This document shows, in pieces, positions 1-7,963 of a stretch of DNA of 64,000 nt. Source of the stretch: Corynebacterium sp. ACRPH (GTDB taxonomy: Bacteria > Actinomycetota > Actinomycetes > Mycobacteriales > Mycobacteriaceae); NCBI RefSeq assembly GCF_022347285.1, contig NZ_JAKRND010000006.1, positions 85,652 through 149,651 on the forward strand, read 5' to 3'. The position numbers were made by a program, and so were the translations under genes. The stretch's first letter is position 1. The number at the start of each line of letters is the position of its first letter. The notes below the pieces were generated by a model. That model ran no database searches. It was not told the DNA's origin and was given only the letters and a program-made list of their open reading frames with translations.

Positions 1-488
1 GGCACGATGGCGTTTTTGAACTTGCCGATCTCCGCCTCCATGGCGTTGCGCCCGTCGAAGAAGACAACCTCGTCGCCGCGCTCCTCTACCAGCTTGTTCA
101 CTTCCTCCGGCTTCAGGTGCACGCCGCCGCCGATCACGCCGTTTTCGTCCACCTTCAGCTCGTCCGGGGCGCCGAAGGCCACGATCTCGTCACGCACCTT
201 CACGGACAGGCGCGGGAAGTCGTCCGCCGAGCCCGCGGACCACTTGAATTCCATCTTCTTGAAGCCGGGGAATTCGCGGGTACGGCGCACGTACTGCTTG
301 CAGCTGGCCAGCGAGCCGCCGACGGTGCCGTTGATGCCGTGCTTGCTGATGAGGATGCGCCCCTTCAGCTCCAGCTGTTCGCATAGCGCACGCTGCCACA
401 GCATCACCGCGGTCGGGTCGTCGATCGGGGTGAAGCAGTAGTACAGCAGGATTCGGGTTTCGTTGAGGTCGGTTGCGCTATGTCCCAT
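1..488 (-). CDS. trhO: tRNA uridine 5-hydroxylase TrhO (UPF0176, rhodanese-like), partial
   Basis: The gene reads leftwards from an ATG at 488 and runs off the window, so only about 162 N-terminal residues are present. The visible part is the UPF0176 N-terminal domain ([12 protein letters not shown], then [14 protein letters not shown]), followed by the linker and the start of the rhodanese domain ([15 protein letters not shown]). Proteins of this family hydroxylate the wobble uridine at C5 in a subset of tRNAs in an oxygen-dependent reaction. The catalytic Cys would lie beyond the window edge and cannot be checked. It follows purT with a 16-bp gap on the same strand, so the two may be co-transcribed, without an obvious functional link. 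Confidence 0.85.
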   Translation of the reverse strand, partial: MGHSATDLNETRILLYYCFTPIDDPTAVMLWQRALCEQLELKGRILISKHGINGTVGGSLASCKQYVRRTREFPGFKKMEFKWSAGSADDFPRLSVKVRDEIVAFGAPDELKVDENGVIGGGVHLKPEEVNKLVEERGDEVVFFDGRNAMEAEIGKFKNAIV

Positions 489-504
489 ACCTCGGATTTT
501 AGGG

Positions 505-1740
505 CTACTGCCCGTCTTCTGCGAAAACCGTCGGCCGCACCTCGATGTACCCGGCGGCCTCTTCGGCGCGCTGTCGGGCCTGGTCCGTGTCCTCGGCGGT
601 GGCCACTGCCACTCCCATTCGCCGCCGCGCGAGTGCCCGGGGCTTGCCGAATAGGTAGACGTTGGTTTCTTCCACTGCCATTGCCTTATTGACGCCCGCG
701 TATTCAATATCGCCGTCGTATTTATCCTCGCAGCGGATAACGGCGGAGGCTCCCGGGGAGATCAGCGTGGTATCGATCGGCAGCCCAAGGATCGCGCGTG
801 CGTGCAGGTCGAATTCAGAGAACCGCTGGGTGCCGAGGGTGACCATGCCAGTATCGTGCGGGCGGGGGCTGACCTCGGAGAAGTAGACGTCGTCGCCCTT
901 GACGAACAGTTCCACGCCGTACACTCCGCGGCCTCCCAGGGCGGTGGCGATGCGGGCGGCGATGCTGCGGGCGGTGTCCAGAGCATCCTCGGACATGTGC
1001 GCGGGCTGCCAGGACTCCACGTAGTCGCCGCGGTCCTGACGGTGGCCGATGGGCTCGCAGAACCAGGTGGCCTCCCGGTCGGTGGCGGGGTCGATGGAGC
1101 GTACGGCCAGGATGGTGACTTCGTAGTCGAAGGGGATGTACTGCTCGACCATGACGCGCTGGACGTTGGTGCGGGAGTGCTTGAGGGCTGCGTTCCAAGC
1201 GGCCTCCAGTTCGTCGACTCCTCCGACGTAGCTTTGGCCTGCGCCGGAGCTACTCATGACGGGCTTGACCACGCACGGGTAGCCGATTTCCTCGGCGGCG
1301 CGGGCGAGTTCGTCGGCGGTGGAGGCGAAGCGGAAGGTGCTGTTAGGCAGGCCCAGCTTGTCGTGGGCGAAGGTGCGGATGCCTTCGCGGTTCATGGTCA
1401 GGCGGTTGGCCAGGGCGGTCGGCACGACGGAAGCCACTTCATTGGCCTCGATCTCCTGCAGCACGTCGGCGGGGATCGTCTCCGAATCCGGCACGACGAG
1501 CTGCGGGCTGACCTCGCGGACCAGCTGGCGGATGGCATCCCCGTCGTGGATGTCCAGCACGTGAGCCTTGTTGGCCACGAGGTGCGCGGGTGCGCCGACG
1601 TAGCGGTCCGCGGCATGCACCTCCACGCCCAGGCGTTGCAGGGCGATGGCGAGCTCCCGCCCCAACTCGCTGGCTCCGAGCAGGAGGACCTTGAGGGAGG
1701 AGGGAGTCAGTGGAGTACCAATTGCCTCGGGAATGTACAT
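505..1740 (-). CDS. purT: Formate-dependent phosphoribosylglycinamide formyltransferase (GAR transformylase 2)
   Basis: A 411-residue ATP-grasp enzyme. It begins with the Rossmann-like preATP-grasp segment ([21 protein letters not shown]), followed by the ATP-grasp core ([28 protein letters not shown]) and the metal-binding segment ([25 protein letters not shown], here [19 protein letters not shown]). The length is typical of PurT. It makes formyl-GAR in purine synthesis using formate and ATP, an alternative to folate-dependent PurN. The ATG at 1740 is preceded by an AAGGTG ribosome site. trhO follows closely downstream. The C-terminal stretch ends in [14 protein letters not shown], as in other corynebacterial copies as I remember them. 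Confidence 0.95.
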   Translation of the reverse strand: MYIPEAIGTPLTPSSLKVLLLGASELGRELAIALQRLGVEVHAADRYVGAPAHLVANKAHVLDIHDGDAIRQLVREVSPQLVVPDSETIPADVLQEIEANEVASVVPTALANRLTMNREGIRTFAHDKLGLPNSTFRFASTADELARAAEEIGYPCVVKPVMSSSGAGQSYVGGVDELEAAWNAALKHSRTNVQRVMVEQYIPFDYEVTILAVRSIDPATDREATWFCEPIGHRQDRGDYVESWQPAHMSEDALDTARSIAARIATALGGRGVYGVELFVKGDDVYFSEVSPRPHDTGMVTLGTQRFSEFDLHARAILGLPIDTTLISPGASAVIRCEDKYDGDIEYAGVNKAMAVEETNVYLFGKPRALARRRMGVAVATAEDTDQARQRAEEAAGYIEVRPTVFAEDGQ

Positions 1741-1866
1741 AGTCTTTCACCTTACTTATGCCCACATATTTACGCTGCCAGCCCCGCCCATCCCGCATGC
1801 CAGCCCCGCCCAGCCTCGCCGCGCGCGAGCTTGTAGCCCGTGCGGCCTGATGGAATGATCGGTTTT

Positions 1867-2301
1867 ATGAGTGCAATGCAGCCGAATCCCCAGCGCCATA
1901 GCTCCCTGCCCTGTTCCCGCCGCTCGTTCCTGCACGGCGTAGCCGTAGCCACCGCAGCCACCGCTTCCGGTGCCCTGCTGGCTGCCTGCGCCAGCGAGGA
2001 AGTTGTGGCGAAGGCCGATGCCGCGGATCTGGAGGTCGGCGGCGCGACGATTCTGGACGGCTGGGTGCTCTCCCGCCCCGGCGAGGACGAGTACAAGGCG
2101 TTTTCCACCTCTTGCCCGCACGCTGGTGGCACCATCAACTCCATTGAGAAGTCCGGAGACGTAACCGTGGCGGTCTGCCCGAAGCACATGTCCAAGTTCG
2201 ACGTCGCCACCGGCGATGTGCTGGAAGGCCCCTCCCGCGACCCGATGGTTCCGGCAAAGAAGGTCGAGCGTAACGGCGACTCGATCGAGATCTCGGACTA
2301 G
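1867..2301 (+). CDS. Rieske [2Fe-2S] domain lipoprotein with Tat-type signal
   Basis: About 144 residues from the ATG at 1867; an in-frame GTG at 1840 is an alternative start. The N-terminus has a twin-arginine pattern (CSRRSFLHG), a hydrophobic run and a lipobox (LLAAC), so export by the Tat pathway and lipid anchoring are likely. The mature part has the two Rieske ligand pairs, CPHAG (Cys-x-His) and CPKHM (Cys-x-x-His), about 20 residues apart. It is much shorter than the cytochrome bc1 Rieske subunit and stands alone here, so it is probably a small periplasmic electron-transfer protein of unknown partner. It lies between purT and the ECF transporter, convergent with the latter. Confidence 0.85.
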   Translation: MSAMQPNPQRHSSLPCSRRSFLHGVAVATAATASGALLAACASEEVVAKADAADLEVGGATILDGWVLSRPGEDEYKAFSTSCPHAGGTINSIEKSGDVTVAVCPKHMSKFDVATGDVLEGPSRDPMVPAKKVERNGDSIEISD

Positions 2302-2320
2302 TTCGCCGCGCCCGGCGGGG

Positions 2321-3535
2321 CTAGCCCGCCATATCAATCCGCAGATCGCTGACCTGCGACGCAAAGCGCGCGTCGTGGCAGGTCCACAGCACCGTCGGCG
2401 CGCTTTGCGTGTGCCGCGCGCCCTGCCTGCCCGGCGCGCCCGCGCCACCAGGCTCGCCCGGCGCGCCAGAGCCGCCCCGCCCGATCAACCGCGCATATTC
2501 TCCATCCGCGTAGCGGTGCATCAGCTCCGCCAGCTCGCGGTAGCCCAGCACGTCCAGCCCCACGGTCGGCTCGTCCAGCATCACCAGATCCGCGCCGCGC
2601 ACCATCGCCGCCGCGACCAGTACGATCCGCCGCTTCGCCGCCGGCACGTCCAGCGGATGGGTGTGCGCCCACTTGCCCAACCTGGCGAAGTCAATGGCCG
2701 CTGCGGCCAGCTCCTCGCCCGCTCCCACGGCCAGCTCCTCGGCCACGGTACGGCAGGTCACCGCCTGATCCATCTGCGTGGGCGCCCACCCCTTCAGCCC
2801 CTCCGCGCGCAGCGTCCCCCGATACTTCAGCAACCCCAGCGCGCCCAGGAACAGGGTCGTCTTGCCGCACCCGTTCGGCCCGGCCAGGTGCACCACCCGA
2901 CCTGCAGGGACCTCCAGGTTTATGGGTCCGACGCCACCCCGGCGGAAAACCACATCCCGCGCCAGCAGGGCCGTCCGGGTGCTCCCCTGCTCGGTGATCT
3001 CCGGGGCCACCGACTCGGCTGCGGGTTTCGGCGCGGGGGAATCGGTCAGGGTGCCGTCGGCCAGCAGGCGCTGGTGCGAGGGGGCGTCATCACTTAAGGG
3101 CGAACCCGCACGATCGTAAACGGTGACGGGTCCCGGAAAGTCCGCGATGGTGCGGCGCAGGGTGTCGACGGCGGCGGCGTCCAGGCCATCGAGGGGGCAG
3201 TCGAGCACCAGCGCTTCGGGACGGGCCAGCAGCGCGGCGGCGATGGCCACGCGGCGGGTCTGGCCGGTGGACAGGGTGGCGGGATTCTGCTCGGCCTGGC
3301 CGTCCAACCCCCACAGTCGCAGGGCGGCCTCCACGCGCTGCTGCATCTCGGCGCGCGGCACCCCGCGTTGCTCCATGGGGAACGCGAGCTCTTCGGCGAC
3401 CGTGTTGCGCAGCAGGGAGATGTGCGCGCTGGCCTCGTTGCCAACCCATGCCGCGCCCGTCTTTTCTGCGTGCGCCCAGGCATGTTCGGATAGTCCGACG
3501 CCACTATCTCCCCAAATGAAGGTACTCAAAGGCAT
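2321..3535 (-). CDS. ECF transporter ATPase, two fused ABC domains, first domain degenerate
   Basis: 404 residues, two ABC ATPase domains in tandem. Domain 2 has a proper Walker A (GPNGCGKTT, residues 219-227), Walker B with catalytic Glu (VMLDEP, D321-E322) and an H-loop (TCHD), but no LSGGQ signature: the expected place reads VPAAKRRI. Domain 1 has a good signature (LSTGQ, 88-92), a Walker A-like GDSGVGLS (9-16) without the lysine, and LVLDCP with Cys in place of the catalytic Glu. It also lacks the usual N-terminal strands before Walker A. A Gly/Ala-rich insert lies near residues 340-370. It energises the T and S components encoded just upstream (63-bp gap). The call as an ECF ATPase rests on this context. 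Confidence 0.85.
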   Translation of the reverse strand: MPLSTFIWGDSGVGLSEHAWAHAEKTGAAWVGNEASAHISLLRNTVAEELAFPMEQRGVPRAEMQQRVEAALRLWGLDGQAEQNPATLSTGQTRRVAIAAALLARPEALVLDCPLDGLDAAAVDTLRRTIADFPGPVTVYDRAGSPLSDDAPSHQRLLADGTLTDSPAPKPAAESVAPEITEQGSTRTALLARDVVFRRGGVGPINLEVPAGRVVHLAGPNGCGKTTLFLGALGLLKYRGTLRAEGLKGWAPTQMDQAVTCRTVAEELAVGAGEELAAAAIDFARLGKWAHTHPLDVPAAKRRIVLVAAAMVRGADLVMLDEPTVGLDVLGYRELAELMHRYADGEYARLIGRGGSGAPGEPGGAGAPGRQGARHTQSAPTVLWTCHDARFASQVSDLRIDMAG

Positions 3536-3598
3536 TGTTCGCGCGGGATCTTTCTGGTCGTTCGCTAGTGCTTGCGTTTACTGGTGCCCATAGCCCAG

Positions 3599-4279
3599 CT
3601 AGTGCACTGCCCACCAGCATCCCACCACCAGGGCGGCGATGGCCAGCAGGCGCACGGCCCAGTCCAGGCCCGTATCCGGGACGGGACGCAGTACGGTACG
3701 CGGACCGAGCTCGCCGATGCCTGTGCGCTGCAGCGGGCGGGCGCGGGTGGCAGCATCGTCCACCATGCCGACGATCAGCGGCAGGATCATGCGGCACTTC
3801 GCCCCCAAGGTGGAAACGTCCACGCCGCGGGAGGCGCGGACCTGTTGGATTGTCAGCCAGCGGGCGCGGGCCAGCGGCAGCAGCCGGGCCGTCGCGCCGA
3901 CGACGTACACCAGCTTGGCGGGCAGGCGCGGCTGGACGGTGCGCATCAGCTGGTCGAGGTTTACGAAGCTGCCGATGGTCAGGCCGATGGTGGTAGCGGC
4001 CAGGAAACGGCTACCCAGGGAGAGAGCGACCTGCAGGCCGTCGCGGGTGATGATCCACCAGCCGGGCTCCTGGCCGAAGGGGGCGTACATCAGACCAAAT
4101 CCGATGAAGGCCGGTAGGCCTAAGAGATTGGCTGCCAGGAAGGGACGACGGGGCGTCGAGAAGAAAAGAGCCACAAGGGCGCAGAGACCCCACGCGATAG
4201 CGCTCACGGCGAGGCTATCGGCGACGAGGACGAAGATCACCCCGCTGGCGGCGAGGGTGAGGTAGGTCAGTGGGTTCAT
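3599..4279 (-). CDS. ECF transporter transmembrane component (EcfT/CbiQ family)
   Basis: 226 residues with about five hydrophobic segments, ending in a helix (LAIAALVVGCWWAV). The cytoplasmic region carries the Ala-Arg-Gly-type coupling motifs expected of EcfT (VRASRGVDV and DDAATRARPLQRTG), which contact the ATPases. Its ATG overlaps the stop codon of the S-component gene (ATGA at 4276-4279), so translation is probably coupled. It forms the scaffold of an energy-coupling-factor importer in the membrane together with the genes on both sides. Confidence 0.87.
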   Translation of the reverse strand: MNPLTYLTLAASGVIFVLVADSLAVSAIAWGLCALVALFFSTPRRPFLAANLLGLPAFIGFGLMYAPFGQEPGWWIITRDGLQVALSLGSRFLAATTIGLTIGSFVNLDQLMRTVQPRLPAKLVYVVGATARLLPLARARWLTIQQVRASRGVDVSTLGAKCRMILPLIVGMVDDAATRARPLQRTGIGELGPRTVLRPVPDTGLDWAVRLLAIAALVVGCWWAVH

Positions 4280-5082
4280 GCGGCCTTGTCTGCTGCAGCG
4301 GTGTTGTCGGCAGCAGTGTTGCCATCCTTGCCCGCCGGCGCGAAGGTGCGGAGCGTGCGCTGCGGCAGGGCGCGGATGACCAGGTAAATGATGGTGAACA
4401 CGATCAGCTTATCGAGCGGGTCGGAGGTCCAGGACTGCAGGAAGACGGCCGTCATCGGCTCGAAGCCCAACGTCCGGTAAGCAGTGACCAACAGACCCGT
4501 GCCCGTGCCTGCAGTGCCGCCGAAGATGAAGGAGGCGATCGGCGCGGAGAGCAGAGCCGTCAGGAAGCCAATGAGCAACGCGGACAAGCCGATTCTCCAA
4601 TACGCACCCGTCCACCACTTGCCCAGCAGGCCGGCGCAGACGCCGACGAAGGCGTAGGCCGCAGCGAACCCCACGACGGTCGGGTTGAACGTGCCCCACA
4701 CCAGGGCGGACAGCACGCCGGTGACTAAGCCCGCCCACGGGCCGGCCAGGGCACCGACCAGCACGGTGCCGATGGAATCCAGGTACAGCGGCAGGGGCAG
4801 GCCCATGTTGCCGATGATGTGGCCGAGGATCACGTTGATAGCCAGGGCAACCGGCAACAGCGCGAGGGTGCGCACGGGCAGGCGCGGGATCACGGCGATC
4901 AGCGCGAGGATGGCAGGGACGACGAAGCCGACCAGGGCGATGGTGGAACTCTTGGAGTCCGCGAGGGACTCGTAGTTGGAGTCGCTGGGTTGCCAGATGA
5001 CGAGGGTCAGCCAGGTGGCGACGATGATGATCGCGGCTAGACCGAGCAGTACATAAGTGGCTTTTTGTGACAGGGGGCGCAT
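4276..5082 (-). CDS. ECF transporter substrate-specific (S) component, substrate unknown
   Basis: 268 residues from the ATG at 5082, with GAGG nine bases upstream; an in-frame TTG at 5097 is an alternative start. It is a polytopic membrane protein with about six helices. The segment LPLYLDSIGTVLVGALAGPW, then GLVTG, is typical of several ECF S-component families. The C-terminus is an Ala/Asp-rich tail. It is first in an operon S-T-A. The substrate cannot be read from the sequence. Divergence from metE and the structured leader make a methionine- or vitamin-related substrate a reasonable inference but nothing more. Confidence 0.8.
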   Translation of the reverse strand: MRPLSQKATYVLLGLAAIIIVATWLTLVIWQPSDSNYESLADSKSSTIALVGFVVPAILALIAVIPRLPVRTLALLPVALAINVILGHIIGNMGLPLPLYLDSIGTVLVGALAGPWAGLVTGVLSALVWGTFNPTVVGFAAAYAFVGVCAGLLGKWWTGAYWRIGLSALLIGFLTALLSAPIASFIFGGTAGTGTGLLVTAYRTLGFEPMTAVFLQSWTSDPLDKLIVFTIIYLVIRALPQRTLRTFAPAGKDGNTAADNTAAADKAA

Positions 5083-5083
5083 G

Positions 5084-5166
5084 GGGTGGAACCTCAATTT
5101 TCGCTAGCTTTCGCACCGGCCGGCGCGGGCTGGGCGCAACGTCTATGTCACCTCGACGTTCCACCC
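5084..5166 (-). promoter_or_regulatory. Structured leader of the ECF S-component gene with mutually exclusive hairpins
   Basis: In the leftward transcript GGGTGGAAC (5166-5158) can pair perfectly with GTTCCACCC (5092-5084), which lies between the ribosome site (GAGG, 5096-5093) and the ATG at 5082. The last bases of the first arm also belong to AACGTC (5160-5155), which can pair with GACGTT (5143-5138). The two stems cannot form together. This is the layout of a translational switch. I do not recognise a known riboswitch class in it. Confidence 0.4.
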
Positions 5167-5289
5167 GCGCATCACCCCGCGTGGCCAGTGGTTTTGATGT
5201 TGGTTAAATGCTTACAGCCTGCGGACCCGATGCACAAATCGCAGGGCTTTCGGCGGGGCGGCTCGGTGGGTTTTCGGATACGGGGGGCG

Positions 5290-5350
5290 GGGGTTCTGGA
5301 ACCCCGATCTAAGTGACCTAGTTGACAGACTAAGCTGTCTATTCTTAAAT
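5290..5350 (+). promoter_or_regulatory. metE promoter with McbR-like operator
   Basis: A perfect TTGACA (5322-5327) is followed after 17 bp by TTAAAT (5345-5350), a good housekeeping promoter for metE. The interval contains CAGAC-TAAGCT-GTCTA (5326-5341), one mismatch from the McbR operator TAGAC-N6-GTCTA known from C. glutamicum, where McbR represses sulfur and methionine genes in response to S-adenosylhomocysteine. A repressor bound here would cover the -35 box and the spacer. Just upstream, GGGGTT-CTGG-AACCCC (5290-5305) is a perfect hairpin without a T tract. Confidence 0.6.
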
Positions 5351-5374
5351 GGTTGAGCAAGCGACCCACGCACC

Positions 5375-5501
5375 GGCGAAGGCAATGCCTCGCCACTTGT
5401 GTGCGCCTTCTGGAGCCCCGGGAAAGGCGCACCCGCGCGGGAACCGCACTGGCAAGAATTCCATACAGCTTTACAGCTAGACACAGCCCCGCCCGGCGGG
5501 G
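5375..5501 (+). other. metE 5' leader with three or four strong hairpins
   Basis: From the predicted start site near 5357 the metE mRNA would carry a leader of about 170 nt. It can fold into GGCGA...TCGCC (5375-5394), a perfect 9-bp stem GTGCGCCTT (5401-5409) with AAGGCGCAC (5424-5432), and CCCCGC-CCG-GCGGGG (5487-5501) about 30 bases ahead of the start codon. The cobalamin, SAM and other methionine-related riboswitch cores I know were not recognised. The remainder of 5098-5530 shows no gene. Confidence 0.35.
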
Positions 5502-5530
5502 TCGATAGGAAAAGGAAGACAGGAAAGACA

Positions 5531-7849
5531 ATGACTTTCAACGCAACCGTCGCCGGGGTGCCGCGCATCGGACCCGACCGCGAGCTAAAGAAGGCTCTCG
5601 AGGGCTACTGGCGCGATAGCTCCACCGGCCGCAACCTGGCTACCACCGCAACTCGCCTGGTCAACAACTACACCGACGAGCTGCTGGCCGCTGGCCTGGA
5701 TTCCGCAGCCTTCTCTGGCCGCTCCTTCTACGACGCAGTGCTGGACACCACCGCCCTGCTGGGCCTGCTGCCCGAGCGCGTCGCCGACATCGCGGATCAC
5801 GACAACGACGGCCTGCCGCGCTTCATCGACCGCTACTTCGCCGCCGCCCGCGGCACCAAGGAGCTGCCGGCCTCCGCAATGACGAAGTGGTTCGACACTA
5901 ACTACCACTACATCGTCCCGGAGCTGGCCAAGGACTCCCGCGTAGAGCTGGACGATTCCGCATTTCTCGAGGACATCCGCGACCAGGTCACCCGCGCAGG
6001 CGAGGCCGTTCGCCCCGTGCTGGTTGGCCCGCTGACGTACCTGGCACTGTCCCGCACCGTCGATGGTTCTGATGCCTTCGCTCACCTCGAGGAAATTTTT
6101 GACGCCTACTCCCGCCTACTCAAGCGCATCGCGGACCGCGGCGTGAAGTGGGTACAGTTCGACGAGCCGATCCTGGTCACCGACTTCGCTTACGCTGATG
6201 CAGCCGCCAACGAGGATCTGCTGAAGCGCACCCGCGCTGGCTACGAGAAGCTGGTTGAGGCTGCGGGCGCTGGCGATGAGGGCGTCAACCTCCTTATCCA
6301 GACCTACTTCGGCGACGGCAACGCAGCCATCGAGCTGCTGAGCGGCTCCGGTGTGGCTGCCTTCGGCGTGGACCTGGTCACCGGTGGCGCTGCTGCCGCC
6401 GAACTGCCTGCCTGGACCGGCAAGGAGCTGCTGGCTGCTGGTGTTGTGGATGGCCACAACGTCTGGCGCACCGACTTGGACGCAGCGCTGAAGACCCTGC
6501 AGGGTCTGAAGGAGCGCGGCCCGGTTGCCGTCTCCACGAGCTGCTCCCTGCTGCACGTGCCTTACTCCCTGCAGCGCGAGCAGAACCTGAACGCCGAGGT
6601 GAAGAAGTGGCTGGCCTTCGGCTCCGAGAAGATCCGCGAGGTCGCTGCCCTGTCCCGCACCCTGCGCGGCGAGCAGACCGAGGCCGACAAGCAGCTGTTC
6701 GCCGAGACCCGTGAGGCCATCGAGGACCGCAAGAACTCCACCCTGACCCACAACGCCGCCGTGCGCGAGCGCCAGGATGCCGTGACCGACGCCGACCGTC
6801 GCCGCGACTCCATCGAGGCCCGCCGCGAGGCACAGAAGGCAGAGCTGAACCTGCCGCCGCTGCCGACCACCACCATCGGCTCCTTCCCGCAGACGACGGA
6901 GATCCGCCAGGCGCGTGCGAAGCACCGCAAGGGCGAGATCGACGACGCAGCCTACACCCAGGCGATGAAGGACGAGGTCGCGGACGTTATCAAGCGCCAG
7001 GAAGAGCTGGGCCTGGACGTGCTGGTGCACGGCGAGCCGGAGCGTAACGACATGGTGCAGTACTTTTCCGAGCAGCTGGACGGCTACCTGTCCACCGAGC
7101 ACGCTTGGGTGCAGTCCTACGGCTCCCGCTGCGTGCGTCCGCCGATCATCTTCGGTGACGTTTCCCGCCCGCACGCCATGACCGTCGACTGGTACAAGGT
7201 TGCAGCCGACCTGACCGACAAGCCGGTCAAGGGCATGCTGACCGGCCCGGTGACCATGCTGGCTTGGTCCTTCGTGCGTGACGATCAGCCGCTGGGCGAG
7301 ACCGCCGACCAGGTTGCGCTGGCTCTGCGCGACGAGATCGACGACCTGATCGCCGCTGGCGCCCGCGTGGTGCAGGTGGACGAGCCCGCCATCCGCGAGC
7401 TGCTGCCGCTGCGCAAGGAGCAGCAGCCGGACTACCTGAAGTGGGCCGTTGGCTCCTTCCGCCTGGCTACCTCCGGCGCGGAGAACAAGGTGCAGATCCA
7501 CACCCACATGTGCTACTCCGAGTTCAACGAGCTGATCGACACGGTCTCCAACCTGGACGCCGACGTGACCTCCATCGAGGCCGCCCGCAACGGCATGCAG
7601 GTTCTGGCTGCGCTGAAGGACGAGGGCTACGAGCTGGGCGTTGGCCCGGGCGTGTGGGACATTCACTCCCCGCGCGTGCCGAAGCAGCAGGAGGTCGATG
7701 ACCTGCTGTCCGCCGCCCTGGATTCCGTGGATCCCTCCTTGCTGTGGGTTAACCCGGACTGTGGCCTGAAGACCCGTGGCTGGGAAGAGACCACTGCCTC
7801 CCTGGAGGTTCTGGTGGCTGCCGCTAAGAAGGCTCGCGAGCGCGTCTAG
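5531..7849 (+). CDS. metE: Cobalamin-independent methionine synthase
   Basis: 772 residues from the ATG at 5531 (MTFNATVAGVPRIG), which follows several AGGAA ribosome-site sequences. It transfers the methyl group of 5-methyltetrahydropteroyl-triglutamate to homocysteine in the last step of methionine synthesis. The N-terminal half has the folate-binding fold (RIGPDRELKKALEGYW). The C-terminal half begins at LPTTTIGSFPQT and contains the zinc and homocysteine site: HTHMCYSEF with its His and Cys, HGEPER, and NPDCGLKTRGWEE with a second Cys. Codon use is strongly biased, as expected for a highly expressed gene. Regulation is suggested by the McbR-like operator over its promoter. Confidence 0.96.
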   Translation: MTFNATVAGVPRIGPDRELKKALEGYWRDSSTGRNLATTATRLVNNYTDELLAAGLDSAAFSGRSFYDAVLDTTALLGLLPERVADIADHDNDGLPRFIDRYFAAARGTKELPASAMTKWFDTNYHYIVPELAKDSRVELDDSAFLEDIRDQVTRAGEAVRPVLVGPLTYLALSRTVDGSDAFAHLEEIFDAYSRLLKRIADRGVKWVQFDEPILVTDFAYADAAANEDLLKRTRAGYEKLVEAAGAGDEGVNLLIQTYFGDGNAAIELLSGSGVAAFGVDLVTGGAAAAELPAWTGKELLAAGVVDGHNVWRTDLDAALKTLQGLKERGPVAVSTSCSLLHVPYSLQREQNLNAEVKKWLAFGSEKIREVAALSRTLRGEQTEADKQLFAETREAIEDRKNSTLTHNAAVRERQDAVTDADRRRDSIEARREAQKAELNLPPLPTTTIGSFPQTTEIRQARAKHRKGEIDDAAYTQAMKDEVADVIKRQEELGLDVLVHGEPERNDMVQYFSEQLDGYLSTEHAWVQSYGSRCVRPPIIFGDVSRPHAMTVDWYKVAADLTDKPVKGMLTGPVTMLAWSFVRDDQPLGETADQVALALRDEIDDLIAAGARVVQVDEPAIRELLPLRKEQQPDYLKWAVGSFRLATSGAENKVQIHTHMCYSEFNELIDTVSNLDADVTSIEAARNGMQVLAALKDEGYELGVGPGVWDIHSPRVPKQQEVDDLLSAALDSVDPSLLWVNPDCGLKTRGWEETTASLEVLVAAAKKARERV

Positions 7850-7902
7850 TTACGTCTAACGCCCCGCAGGCTGACCACTTCAGCTACCTGGCCACTGGTT
7901 AG

Positions 7903-7955
7903 CTGCGCCGCGTCGGAGACTTTTCGAAGTCCCGGCGCGGTGCTTTTGCTTTTCC
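7903..7955 (+). terminator. Probable terminator downstream of metE
   Basis: A GC-rich imperfect hairpin follows the metE stop by about 55 bp: GCGCCGCG and CGG-GACTT on the left pair with AAGTC-CCG and CGCGG on the right around a TTCG loop. It is followed by TGCTTTTGCTTTT. Convergent with the nucleoside hydrolase gene. Confidence 0.55.
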
Positions 7956-7963
7956 AAGCCAAT

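Noticed and set aside
5385..5480. 31-codon upstream reading frame in the metE leader
   Set aside because: Only one Met and a poor ribosome site; nothing suggests an attenuator peptide.
5357..5530. Cobalamin or SAM riboswitch upstream of metE
   Set aside because: GCCACTTG resembles part of a B12 element, but the remaining conserved boxes were not found.
6116..7666. Long open frame antisense to metE
   Set aside because: Same effect of GC-biased codons; no ribosome site and no recognisable protein.
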